Made by a program: the position numbers and the translations under genes. Below, in pieces: positions 29,035 to 37,761 of a stretch of 64,000 bases of DNA. The notes under the pieces are model-generated. The model saw only the letters and a list, made by a program, of their open reading frames with translations, did no database searches and was not told where the DNA came from. This DNA comes from CAIWHR01 sp963734055 (lineage in GTDB: Bacteria; Pseudomonadota; Gammaproteobacteria; Burkholderiales; Casimicrobiaceae). Position 1 is the stretch's first letter. Each line of letters begins with the position of its first letter. The stretch covers positions 372,001-436,000 of the forward strand of contig CAVTFQ010000004.1 of the NCBI GenBank assembly GCA_963734055.1, given 5' to 3'.

Positions 29035-29394
29035 TCAGTTTCGCGCCCGGAATCCGCGCGAGAGCAGCAGAAACGACAGCGGCACCGTCACGCACAGCGC
29101 GACCAGCATCGCCCACGGCTTCGGCACGCCAATGAGATCGACGGCGAGCCAGAGCATGAGCACCGACGCGAGATACATCGCCGCGTACGTCGCCAGGTAG
29201 GCCACCGCCGAGCGCGCGCCGAGCTGCGCGCGGAAGACGAGCCGCGCCTGCGCGAGGTAGCCGACGACGAGGCCGACGACGTACGCGGCGGTGTACGCGA
29301 CCCGGTAGTCGACGACGAGCAGCAGCAGCAGGTAGACGGCATAGGAGAGCGCCGTGTTGGCGGCGCCGACGACGACGAAGCGCGCGAAGCGCAC
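29035..29394 (-). CDS. GtrA-like membrane protein
   Basis: A 119-residue protein with four transmembrane helices and the GtrA/DPMS-type opening RFVVVGAANTALSYAVYLLL, in which an FxxVG-x2-N-T motif starts the first helix. GtrA proteins are thought to help flip or position polyprenyl-linked sugars at the inner membrane. The GTG at 29394, 20 bases after the stop of the preceding gene, is the most likely start; the longer frame overlaps that gene with non-membrane sequence. It closes the surface-sugar operon and suits the GT2 enzyme two genes upstream. A fragment of a related tail lies at 23.1 kb. Confidence 0.8.
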   Translation of the reverse strand: MRFARFVVVGAANTALSYAVYLLLLLVVDYRVAYTAAYVVGLVVGYLAQARLVFRAQLGARSAVAYLATYAAMYLASVLMLWLAVDLIGVPKPWAMLVALCVTVPLSFLLLSRGFRARN

Positions 29395-29413
29395 GGTATG
29401 GTGCGACGTGCGG

Positions 29414-30340
29414 TCAGCGCCGCACGAGGCGCAGGAAGTCGTCGTAGTCCCGCACGTAGTCGGCGGGATCGTAGGGGTGCGACGCAAGGACGAGCAGCGC
29501 CGCATCCGCGCTGTAGTCGTATTGGACGCCCCACGTGAGCGGCGGGAGGTAGACGCCGCGCGCAGGACTGTCGAGCGCGAACTCCTGCCGGCGCTTGCCG
29601 TCGTCGGCGATCACGCGGCAGCTCCCGCGCACGCAGACCAGGAACTGGTGGCACTTGCGGTGCGCGTGCTGGCCGCGGATCTCCCGGCTCGACACGCCGT
29701 GCACGAGGAAGAGGCGCTTCGGCTCGAACGGCAGGAACTTGCCGATCTCGCCGGCGACGAGGTTGCCGCGCAGGTCCGCGACCTCGCTGAGCTCGTGGAC
29801 GACGACGCCGCGCACGCGCGTCGTCCCGATCGCCGCGGCGGTCGTGCGCCGGCCCGCCTTCCCGCTCGCCGGTCCCGCGTCGCAGTAGCTGACGATGCGC
29901 GCAGGATTGCCGGCGACGACCGCATACGGCGGCACCGACTCGACGATCACGGCGCCGGCGCCGACCATCGCGCCGCGACCGATCGTGACGCCGGGCAGGA
30001 TCGTCGCGTTGGCGCCGATCGACGCGCCCTCCTTGACGACCGTCTTCATGAACTCCTTCGGCCGCCGCCGGCTGCGCGGGAACGGATCGTTCGAGAACGT
30101 CGCGTTCGGGCCGATGAAGACGTCGTCCTCGATGCGCGCGCCGTCCCAGAGCTGAACGCCGCACTTGACGGTGACCCGGTCGCCGACGACGACGTCGTTC
30201 TCGATGAATGTGTGGTCGCAGATGTTGCAGTCGGCGCCGATCCTGGCGCCGGGCAGGATGTGGGCGAACGCCCAGACGCGCGTGCGCGCGCCGACCGCGC
30301 GCGACTCGCACAGCGCCTGCGGATGCACGAACTTCTTCAC
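29414..30340 (-). CDS. Fusion of FdtC-like acyltransferase and FdtA-like sugar 3,4-ketoisomerase
   Basis: A 308-residue two-domain protein. Residues ~1-155 form a left-handed beta-helix acyltransferase with hexapeptide repeats (ARIGADCNICDHTFIENDVV, GASIGANATILPGVTIGRGA, SVPPYAVVAGNPARIV). Residues ~175-308 are a WxcM/FdtA-type cupin, with GQHAHRKCHQFLVCVRGSC carrying the histidines used to move the keto group of dTDP-4-keto-6-deoxyglucose from C4 to C3. The two steps flank the aminotransferase step in making dTDP-3-acetamido-3,6-dideoxyhexoses. The start is GTG overlapping the preceding stop as GTGA. The aminotransferase that acts between the two activities is encoded two genes upstream. Known systems usually encode the domains separately, although fusions exist. 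Confidence 0.85.
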   Translation of the reverse strand: MKKFVHPQALCESRAVGARTRVWAFAHILPGARIGADCNICDHTFIENDVVVGDRVTVKCGVQLWDGARIEDDVFIGPNATFSNDPFPRSRRRPKEFMKTVVKEGASIGANATILPGVTIGRGAMVGAGAVIVESVPPYAVVAGNPARIVSYCDAGPASGKAGRRTTAAAIGTTRVRGVVVHELSEVADLRGNLVAGEIGKFLPFEPKRLFLVHGVSSREIRGQHAHRKCHQFLVCVRGSCRVIADDGKRRQEFALDSPARGVYLPPLTWGVQYDYSADAALLVLASHPYDPADYVRDYDDFLRLVRR

Positions 30341-31287
30341 GGCCGCGGCTCCTCCCCGAACGTGTAGCGCTGCCGGACGATCGCAAGCGGCCGGTCCTTC
30401 GTGTTCTCGAACGCGCGCCACGCGTACGCGCCGACGACGGACAGCCCGAGCGCGTTCAGCGCGCCGAAGCCCGCGATCAGGAGCACCGTCGTCGCGTAGC
30501 CGGGCTCGGAGATCAGGCCGGTCACCCGCGCGAAGAGCACCATCGCGGCGAAGATGAGCGCGACCGCCAGCGCGAGCATCCCGACGCCGAACAGCATCCG
30601 GATCGGCAGGTCGGAGAACGCGAGGAGGCTGTCGCTCATGTACTTGAGCTTCTTCCGGAGCGTCCAGCTGCTGCTCCCGTGCGCGCGGGCGCGGCGACGG
30701 TACGGCACCTCTGCGCGGCGCATGCCGATCCAGACCAGCTGGCCGACGAGGCTCGAATGCGCCTCGTCGAAGGCGACGAGCGTGTCGCGCGCCCGCTGGT
30801 TGCAGCCGAACACGTCGATGCCGCCCTTCGGCATCTCCGGCTGGACGAGCCACCGATAGGTCGCCCAGAACATCGTCGCTGCCGCGCGCGATGCGAGCGG
30901 ATCGTCGCGGCCCTCGCGCACGCCGAACACGACGTCGCAGCCGCCGGTTTCCAGCTTGCGGAAGAACTCGAGCGCGAGCTCGGGCGGCTCCTGCAGGTCC
31001 GCCGCCATCACGGCGAAGTACGGCCCGGACGCCTCGATCAGCCCAGCGCGGATCGCGGCAAAGGCGCCGAAGTTGCGAGCCAGCTCCAGCACCTTCGCCT
31101 GGATGCCCGTCGCCGGAAGCGCGGCGACGAGCGCGTCGAGCGAGCGGTCGGGGCTGCCGTCGACGACCAGCACGACCTCGAGCGCGCCGCCGAGCTCGCG
31201 GTCGAGACCGACGAGAGCGGCAACGAGATCCGCGATCGCCCGCTCGTTGCGGTAGACAGGAACTACGAGCGAGTAGCGGGTCGCCAT
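30337..31287 (-). CDS. Family 2 glycosyltransferase with two C-terminal membrane helices (DPM1/ArnC/GtrB type)
   Basis: A 316-residue protein. The N-terminal GT-A domain begins YSLVVPVYRNERAIADLV and has the nucleotide-binding VVDGSPDRS and the metal motif in VMAADLQEPPELALEFF (the D-L-Q variant of DxD). Two hydrophobic helices near residues 235-260 and 275-300 anchor it to the membrane. Enzymes of this type transfer a sugar from a nucleotide carrier to polyprenyl phosphate. The ATG at 31287 is preferred over a GTG three codons earlier. It overlaps the aminotransferase gene by about 25 bases and the next gene by four, so translation is coupled. The likely sugar is the amino-deoxyhexose made by its neighbours, handed on with the help of GtrA; that is inference. 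Confidence 0.85.
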   Translation of the reverse strand: MATRYSLVVPVYRNERAIADLVAALVGLDRELGGALEVVLVVDGSPDRSLDALVAALPATGIQAKVLELARNFGAFAAIRAGLIEASGPYFAVMAADLQEPPELALEFFRKLETGGCDVVFGVREGRDDPLASRAAATMFWATYRWLVQPEMPKGGIDVFGCNQRARDTLVAFDEAHSSLVGQLVWIGMRRAEVPYRRRARAHGSSSWTLRKKLKYMSDSLLAFSDLPIRMLFGVGMLALAVALIFAAMVLFARVTGLISEPGYATTVLLIAGFGALNALGLSVVGAYAWRAFENTKDRPLAIVRQRYTFGEEPRP

Positions 31288-32372
31288 GAGTTGCACGCGG
31301 CCGCAACGGCGGCGATCTCGGCTTCGGTCAGCTCAGGGTAGCACGGGAGCGAGAGCACCTCGTCGCAGGCGCGCTCGGTTCGCAGGAGGCTCGGTGACGC
31401 CGCCTGCGCCCATGCCGCCTGTCGATGATCGGCCACCGGATAGTGGATGTCGGTCGCGATACCGGCGGCCGCGAGGTGAACGCGCAGTCCATCGCGGTCC
31501 TGCGCGCGGACCACGTACAGATGCGCGACGTCGGAATCGTCGTCGGGCCACGGCGACAGCGCGATCGCCGGGTTCGTGATGGTCGCCCCGTAGCGCCGCG
31601 CGATCTCGCGCCGCTGCGCGTTCCACGCGTCGAGGTGCGGCAGCTTCACCCGGAGCACGGCGGCCTGCATTTCGTCCATCCGCGAGTTCATCCCGCCCGC
31701 CGCAGCAACGCGATATTTGCCGCGCCAGCCGTAGGTGCGGAGCTCGGCGATGCGTGCCGCGAACGGCGCGTCGTTGGTGACGAGCGCGCCCGCATCGCCG
31801 AGCGCGCCGAGGTTCTTGGTCGGATAGAAGCTGTAGCAGCCGACGGCGCCGAACGTGCCCGCCTTGCCGCCGCCGCGCGCCGCGCCGTGCGCCTGCGCGC
31901 AGTCCTCGATTAGTGGCATCCCGCGGTCCTTTGCGAGGCGGGCGACCGCCTCCACGTCGGCGAGCCGGCCGTACAGGTGCACGACGACGATCGCTCGCGT
32001 GCGCGGCGTGAGCCGCTCCGCGAGCGACGCCGGATCGATGGTCAGCGTCGCCTCGTCGACGTCCGCGTAGACGGGCGTCGCGCCGGCGGCACGGATCGCG
32101 GCGGTCGCATAGCCGCCGGCGTTGGCGACCGTCACCACCTCGTCGCCCGCGCCGACACCGAGCGCACGCAGCGCAAGCTCGAGCGCGTCGGTGCCGTTGC
32201 CGACCGCGACACACGCCGCGACGCCGCAGTACGCCGCGAACTCGCGCTCGAAAGCCTCGACCTCGGGACCGAGGATGTAGTAGCCGCGATCGTTGACGCG
32301 CGCGATCGCGGCGTCGAGCTCCGCGCGGAGCGGCGCGTGGTGGCGCGCGAGATCGTTGAGCGCGATCGTCAC
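31263..32372 (-). CDS. DegT/DnrJ/EryC1 sugar aminotransferase, FdtB-like
   Basis: A 369-residue PLP enzyme. The family opening LNDLARHHAPLRAELDAAI is followed by GNGTDALELALRALGVG (phosphate binding), IVVVHLYGRLADVEAV and IEDCAQAHGA (the Asp that holds the pyridine nitrogen). The catalytic lysine is in SFYPTKNLGALGDAGALVTN, around residue 180. It transfers an amino group to a nucleotide keto-sugar; next to an FdtA domain the substrate is most likely dTDP-3-keto-6-deoxyhexose. The GTG start overlaps the stop of the upstream membrane-protein gene as GTGA. Confidence 0.9.
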   Translation of the reverse strand: MTIALNDLARHHAPLRAELDAAIARVNDRGYYILGPEVEAFEREFAAYCGVAACVAVGNGTDALELALRALGVGAGDEVVTVANAGGYATAAIRAAGATPVYADVDEATLTIDPASLAERLTPRTRAIVVVHLYGRLADVEAVARLAKDRGMPLIEDCAQAHGAARGGGKAGTFGAVGCYSFYPTKNLGALGDAGALVTNDAPFAARIAELRTYGWRGKYRVAAAGGMNSRMDEMQAAVLRVKLPHLDAWNAQRREIARRYGATITNPAIALSPWPDDDSDVAHLYVVRAQDRDGLRVHLAAAGIATDIHYPVADHRQAAWAQAASPSLLRTERACDEVLSLPCYPELTEAEIAAVAAACNSWRPATRS

Positions 32373-33961
32373 GCGCAGCCCGCCGCGGCCAGCGCCGATC
32401 GCCAGGCCGCGTCCCAATTCGAGCGGTCCGGCGCGAGCGCGAGCGTCACCGGCTGCAGCGCGCGTGCCCGCGGGCTCCAGCAGTAATAGCGGTCGGGGAG
32501 CGCGTGCGGAGGCGGCACTTTCGGCGTCAGCAAGTTCGCGGCCACGCTCGTTGCGGGTTCGCGCTTCAGGCGGCCAATGATATCGCGCTCGAAGAGGTCG
32601 GGCCATCGCGCAAGCTCGACCGGCGTCTGCACGACGAGCTTCGCACCGAGCGGCTTCGGCTGCACCGGCGGCAGCATGAGCCCGCCCTGCGCGTTGCGGC
32701 CGAACGGGATCGCCCCGACGTGGTCCGGCACGACGACGAACGCGTAGCTGTTGGCCGGCGACGACTCCGCCAGAGCAGCGAGCTCGCGCGCGAGCGAGCG
32801 CGTGTCCTCGCCCGCGCGCACCCACCGCCCGACTGCGCTGCTCGCGAGCACGTACTCGCTCGCGAGCAGCGCGATGGCCGCGATCCACGCGAGCATCCGC
32901 GGCTGCCTCGCCGCCGCGAGCGGCAGCGCCGCCGCCGTCATCGCGATCGCGCCGATCGCGAGGAGCACGCGGCCCCCCTCGCCGGTCGCCGCCCACTGCC
33001 AATGCGGGAGCAGGAGGGCGAACGCCGCGATGACGGCGAACGCGAGCGCGACCAGCACGCGGCCCTTCGCGCGCTCGGCCACCCCGGCCGCGACCGCGCA
33101 CATGAGGAGAGCGACGCCCGACACCGCCATCGCCGTTCGCGCGCCGGGCTCCGGCAGCGCGACTTCGGCCCACGCGAGGAGGCCGGGCACGTGGGCGAGC
33201 CACTCGCCGCTCAGGAGCGCCTCGAGAGGTGTGCTGCCCGGGAAGAACTGGAATGCGTTGCCGAACAGGTACCGCCGATAGCCGAAGTAGGCAGCCGCCA
33301 CCAGCAGCCACGGCAGCGCGCGCGGCAGGGCGCGCAGCGGGCCCTGCCGGTGCCACGCGAGCGCGAGGATCAGCGGCGCGCCGATCGCCGCCGACTCTTT
33401 GCTCATGTACGACAGCACGGTCGCTGCGAGGCTCAGTAGCCCGAAGCCGTCGCGCCAGCGCTCGCTCGCGACGAACGCGCAGGCAGCGACGAGCAGCCAG
33501 AACAGCGCCAGTCCGTCGAACCGCGCCGCGATCCACGCGGTCGCTTCGACGGCCGGTGCGAACCACGCGAAGAGACACCCCGCCATCAGCGCCGCCGCCC
33601 GCGTGCGCGGGGTGTCCTCGTCCTGCAGCTGCCACGCGAGGAGCGCGACGAGCGCCGCATTGCCCATCTGCAAGAGCACGCTGGCGAGGTGCCACCCGAA
33701 CGGATCGGCGCCGATCCGCACGCTGAGCGCGAAGCTCGCCATCGAGAGCGGGCGGTACTGGTTCGACGGCGGGCCCACGCCGGACACGAACGTGCGTCCG
33801 ACGCATTCGAGGATGCCGTTGAGACCGTCGCAACCGTCGAACGAGTGCAGTAGGCCGAAGTCGTCGCCGACGAAACCCGTCTTCAGCACCGGCGCGTAGA
33901 GCAAGAGCGCCGCGAGCGCCGGCAGCAGCAGCATCAGCGTTCGCGGAACGTTCAATGTCAC
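32369..33961 (-). CDS. Polytopic membrane protein, glycosyltransferase-like, paralogue A
   Basis: A 530-residue membrane protein with about ten helices. Early family features are the acidic pair after the first helix (GFVGDDFGLLHSFDGC) and SNQYRPLSMASFAL, the layout of GT-C-type glycosyltransferases that use lipid-linked donors. The C-terminal ~130 residues are outside the membrane and include FVVVPDHVGAIPFGRNAQGG and DRYYCWSPRARALQP. The GTG at 33961 has GGAGGGG upstream. It is paralogous along its whole length to the gene at 48159-49751, which has exactly the same number of codons. It starts the coupled sugar operon, so a role in adding or polymerising surface sugars is likely but not proven; no polymerase or flippase gene is visible in this window. 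Confidence 0.7.
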   Translation of the reverse strand: MTLNVPRTLMLLLPALAALLLYAPVLKTGFVGDDFGLLHSFDGCDGLNGILECVGRTFVSGVGPPSNQYRPLSMASFALSVRIGADPFGWHLASVLLQMGNAALVALLAWQLQDEDTPRTRAAALMAGCLFAWFAPAVEATAWIAARFDGLALFWLLVAACAFVASERWRDGFGLLSLAATVLSYMSKESAAIGAPLILALAWHRQGPLRALPRALPWLLVAAAYFGYRRYLFGNAFQFFPGSTPLEALLSGEWLAHVPGLLAWAEVALPEPGARTAMAVSGVALLMCAVAAGVAERAKGRVLVALAFAVIAAFALLLPHWQWAATGEGGRVLLAIGAIAMTAAALPLAAARQPRMLAWIAAIALLASEYVLASSAVGRWVRAGEDTRSLARELAALAESSPANSYAFVVVPDHVGAIPFGRNAQGGLMLPPVQPKPLGAKLVVQTPVELARWPDLFERDIIGRLKREPATSVAANLLTPKVPPPHALPDRYYCWSPRARALQPVTLALAPDRSNWDAAWRSALAAAGCA

Positions 33962-34036
33962 GCGACGCGGCCCCTCCGCTGGGCGCCGAGGTCGTACATT
34001 CAAGACGTTGTCTTTGCGGTGCATGAATCCGGCGGA

Positions 34037-34130
34037 GTCGTCATTCCCGCGAACGCGGGAATCCAGCGACTTGGGTCATGGCAGGCGACGGTCCAACGTC
34101 ACGGTTTTCCCCGCCTCGCGGGGACGACGG
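34037..34130. repeat. Bipartite palindromic repeat element (intergenic copy)
   Basis: The left half has 9-base arms around two bases (ATTCCCGCG-AA-CGCGGGAAT, 34043-34062) followed by CCAGCG; the right half contains CCCCGCCTCGCGGGGACGACGG after AACGTCACGG. Order and flanking words match the copy inside icmF at 4173-4255. It lies between the divergent paralogue A and DUF6603 genes. Apart from it, 33962-34377 shows no gene I can support. Confidence 0.7.
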
Positions 34131-34377
34131 AAGAGCCGGTACGACGGTGTATCACCACACGGCATACACGCTGGCTCGTTTGAATGCAACTCGTAGGCAC
34201 GCCGGGAGCAACGGTGGTTCGGGCGCTGCCAGCCGAAGCGTTGGCGGCGGTGGCGCTCTCTATTCTATCGAGGAAACATCGCTCCATGATTCGAGTGGAT
34301 GGGGAGCCGGGTATCGACACGCGGGGCGCCGACAGGCCTGTTTGCGAATTGGCGTGCCCCGGAGGGATGACCGCGCG

Positions 34378-37300
34378 ATGACTTGCCGTGGCGGGATTTC
34401 CCATCGCCCGCAAAGCGATTTACATCGCTCATTTGCGGGTGTAGCCTCTGCCGTTCCCTGGGATTCGGCGCTCGAGAGGCTGGCGGTGGCGACGCCCGAC
34501 AAGGTCTTCAAGCAGACGTACGCTTGGTACAAGGCCTCTATCGACCAGTTGCTGTCCGCGAGTGCGATCCCCGCGGCGGAGCGGCCCGCGGTCGCGCAGC
34601 TGCTCTGGCAGGTCCTGGGCGTCCTCAACTCCGCGGCGCCTCCCGCCAATCCCGACCTCTCCGATTTCCGGGACAACGGTGCCGCCGCCGAGTCGATGGC
34701 GATCGCGTGCCAGGTCATTTCGGAAACGCTGGCCGCGCTCGGCTACGTCAAAGACGCGGTTGACGGCCTGCAAGGGGGCAACCCCGCGTCCGCGCTGGCC
34801 GTCGTCGGCCCGGTCATGGAGCAGATCGATCGCCTGACCCAGCTGCAGGCGAACAGCCGGTACCCGAGCGCGTTCTCGATCGGCAAGATGCTCCTGATGT
34901 TGAGCGGCGACGCGCAAGCCAACCCGCCGGTCAAGCACGAGGCGGACAAGGTCGCAGCGCTGTTCGGTGCGGTCTCGGCGGCCGACGTGACCAACGCGCA
35001 GGCGGCGGTCGGCATGGTCTCGCTCGTGGTTGGCAGCATGCTCGACCGATCGTTTACAGCGCCGTCCAACAATCCGGCGGCCGGTTTCATCACGCAGGCG
35101 ATCCCCTCCTTCGCCGGCAAGCCTTCCCTGTCGCTGTCGGTCCCCGGCGGCCTGAATGGAACAGTGGCCTTCGACCCCGGACCGCCCAGCGCGCTCAAGG
35201 CCGCGCTCAACCTCGCCTTCAATCGCTCGCAGCCCATCGGCGGAACGAACATCGCAGTCGCGTTGACGGCCAGCGCGGGCGTCGACGTGATGATTCCGGT
35301 CGCGCCCCCCTCCGGCGTGAAGGTCAGCGGCAATTACGCGATCGGCCTCGATCTAAGGCGCAAGGGCAACGCGCTGACGATCGGCGGCGACGAGCTGGGC
35401 GTCACGCTCTCGGTGGGCGAGCTCGGCATCGCATTGCAGCTCGCAAACGGCGCGCCGTCGCTCACGTTCATCGCGCACGATGCAAAGGCCGTCATCAAGC
35501 CCAGCGACGGTTTCCTGAAGCTGATCCTGGGCGATGGCATCACGGTCGCGCTCGACGTCTCCGCGCAGGCCGATGCCGCGGGCAAGCTGCGGCTCATCAA
35601 CGGCACGGGGCTCCGCGCGAGCCTGCCGGTGCCCACGCTGCCCACCGGCCCGTTCGAGCTGCAGCTCATCAATCTGGGACTCGACCCCGAAGGCGGCAGC
35701 TTCACCAACCTCTCCGTGGAGGTGTCCGCCTCGTTCGGCGTCGCGCTCGGACCGTTCGCGGCGTCGGTGGACCGCCTCGGCATTCTGCTCAAGCTCGACC
35801 TCGGGGGCGGCACGCCGATTGCGTTCGCGTTCAAGCCCCCCAACGGGATCGGGCTCTCGCTCGACGCGGGAATCGTCAAGGGCGGCGGCTATCTGGTGGT
35901 CGACGAGAACGGCTACGCGGGCATCCTGGAACTCAAGATGCTCGCGGTCGACGTCAAGGCGATCGCGATCCTCAACACGCATTCCGAGGCCGGCTTCTCG
36001 CTCCTGCTGCTGATCTTCGGACAGTTCCCCGCGATCCAGTTGTCGTTCGGCTTCACGCTGACCGGCATCGGCGGCCTGATCGGCGTGCAGCACACGGCCA
36101 GCCCGCCGGCGCTGTCGCAGGCGCTGAGCGCGGGTCAGCTCGACGCCGTGCTCTTCCCGGACAATCCGGTCGCCAATGCCCCGCAGATCATCAACACGCT
36201 GCGCACGCTGTTCCCGGTGCGGGCCAGCAACTTCATCATCGGTCCGATGCTGGAGCTCGGGTGGTCGACCCCGAGCCTCGTCACCGTCCGCATGGGGCTG
36301 CTCGTCGAGGCGAGCCAGTTCACGATCCTGGGCCAGGCCGTCGTGGCGCTGCCCCCGCTGGTATCGGCTGACCTTGCGCTCCTGTACCTGCGTCTCGACT
36401 TCGTGGGGTGGGTGGTCTTCGACCCGCTGAAGATCGGGTTCGACGCGAAGCTCATCCATTCGCGCGTCGCCTTCATCTCGATCACCGGGCAGTTCGCCTT
36501 CCGCGCGTCCTTCGGCGACCAGCCCACGTTCATCATCAGCGCCGGCGGCTTCCATCCGCACTTCAAGGAGATTCCGTCCGACATTCCGTCGCCGTTCGAC
36601 CGGGTCGGGATGAGTCTCGACATCGGCATCGTCGGCGTCTCGTTCAAAGGCTATTTCGCGATCACGTCGGCGACCGTCCAGGCCGGCGCCGAGCTGCGCG
36701 CGTGGGCCGACATCGGCATCGCCAGCATCGAGGGCGGGCTCGGCTTCGATGCCATCGTCTATCTCTCGCCCAAGTTCTACTTCGAGGTCGACGTCTTCGC
36801 GTACCTCGACGTGCACGTCTTCGGCATCGACTTCGCGTCGATCCACCTGGACGGCACGCTCGCCGGACCGGGACGCTGGCGCATCGCCGGCAATGCCGAG
36901 GTCCACACGCCGTGGCCGCTGCCGGACTTCTCGATCCACATCGACGAGCACTTCGGCGACGACGTCGAGACGCCGCAGGTCACCGTCGACCTCTCGGATC
37001 TGCTGAGCAAGGAAATCGCCAAGGTCGGGAACTGGAGCGCCCAGCTCCCGGCGAGCGGCGACGGCTTCCTGAGCCTGGCCAAGATCGCCGCGGGAACCGA
37101 TCTGCTCGCGCATCCGTTGGGCTCGCTGACCTTCCAGCAAAAGCTCGCGCCGTTCGAGCTGCGCATGGACAAGGCCAGCGGCAGCAAGATCAAGGGTGCC
37201 AACGAATTCTTCGGCGGCGCACTGGCGCTCACGCAAGGCGCCAATCCCGCATCGATCGGCGTCGCGGCGGCGCAAGCGACGAGCGACTTCTTCGCCGCCG

Positions 37301-37761
37301 CGCAGTTCATCGAGATGTCGCAGGACGACAAGCTCGCCAAGCCGTCGTTCGAGTCGTTTGCGGCGGGGTACCAACTGGCCAGCGCGGATTTCGACATGGG
37401 CGAAATCGTTCCCGAGCCGCTGGGCTACGAGGAGGCGGACCTGGGGGCGTTGCCGGTGCCCAAGATCGCGCGGCGCCGGGCCAAGGGCGAATTCCTCGAG
37501 GCGACGCATGGCCCGCTGCTGACCCGCGGCGCAGCAGGCCGCTCGCCGCTGCGCGATCGCGCGCTCACGCAGCCGGCGCAGTCGACGGCGATCAAGGTCA
37601 ACCCCGCGCCGGTCACCGTCGCCGCCAAGTCGACGCTGGCGGCGGCCGCCGGTGGCCGCACGTTCACGAGCGTGTGGCGCGCTTCGCAGGCGCGCGACGG
37701 CGTCACCGATGTCGCCGTCGGAAGCGTGCAGGTGGTCGAACTCGCGGAGCTGGCGGCATGA
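34378..37761 (+). CDS. DUF6603 domain protein, first gene of a four-gene giant-protein module
   Basis: A 1,127-residue protein without signal peptide or clear membrane helices. Residues ~1-230 are helical (DKVFKQTYAWYKASIDQLLS, repeated Ala/Leu helices). The centre and C-terminal half are beta-rich, with the DUF6603 signature: GIGGLIGVQHTAS, LDAVLFPDNPVANAPQIINT, LGWSTPSLVTVRMGLLVE, FIISAGGFHPHFKE, and YFAITSATVQAGAELRAWAD then GGLGFDAIVYLSP. I chose the ATG at 34378 because GGAGGGA lies ten bases before it; the longer frame (from 34078) runs through the repeat element and reads as non-coding. The stop overlaps the next start as ATGA. No function is established for DUF6603; the repeated amphipathic strands suggest a large sheet or shell rather than an enzyme. 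Confidence 0.75.
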   Translation: MTCRGGISHRPQSDLHRSFAGVASAVPWDSALERLAVATPDKVFKQTYAWYKASIDQLLSASAIPAAERPAVAQLLWQVLGVLNSAAPPANPDLSDFRDNGAAAESMAIACQVISETLAALGYVKDAVDGLQGGNPASALAVVGPVMEQIDRLTQLQANSRYPSAFSIGKMLLMLSGDAQANPPVKHEADKVAALFGAVSAADVTNAQAAVGMVSLVVGSMLDRSFTAPSNNPAAGFITQAIPSFAGKPSLSLSVPGGLNGTVAFDPGPPSALKAALNLAFNRSQPIGGTNIAVALTASAGVDVMIPVAPPSGVKVSGNYAIGLDLRRKGNALTIGGDELGVTLSVGELGIALQLANGAPSLTFIAHDAKAVIKPSDGFLKLILGDGITVALDVSAQADAAGKLRLINGTGLRASLPVPTLPTGPFELQLINLGLDPEGGSFTNLSVEVSASFGVALGPFAASVDRLGILLKLDLGGGTPIAFAFKPPNGIGLSLDAGIVKGGGYLVVDENGYAGILELKMLAVDVKAIAILNTHSEAGFSLLLLIFGQFPAIQLSFGFTLTGIGGLIGVQHTASPPALSQALSAGQLDAVLFPDNPVANAPQIINTLRTLFPVRASNFIIGPMLELGWSTPSLVTVRMGLLVEASQFTILGQAVVALPPLVSADLALLYLRLDFVGWVVFDPLKIGFDAKLIHSRVAFISITGQFAFRASFGDQPTFIISAGGFHPHFKEIPSDIPSPFDRVGMSLDIGIVGVSFKGYFAITSATVQAGAELRAWADIGIASIEGGLGFDAIVYLSPKFYFEVDVFAYLDVHVFGIDFASIHLDGTLAGPGRWRIAGNAEVHTPWPLPDFSIHIDEHFGDDVETPQVTVDLSDLLSKEIAKVGNWSAQLPASGDGFLSLAKIAAGTDLLAHPLGSLTFQQKLAPFELRMDKASGSKIKGANEFFGGALALTQGANPASIGVAAAQATSDFFAAAQFIEMSQDDKLAKPSFESFAAGYQLASADFDMGEIVPEPLGYEEADLGALPVPKIARRRAKGEFLEATHGPLLTRGAAGRSPLRDRALTQPAQSTAIKVNPAPVTVAAKSTLAAAAGGRTFTSVWRASQARDGVTDVAVGSVQVVELAELAA

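Noticed and set aside
34078..34377. N-terminal extension of the DUF6603 gene by 100 codons
   Set aside because: It would start inside the palindromic repeat element, reads as Gly/Arg-rich non-family sequence and lacks a ribosome site; the ATG at 34378 has one.
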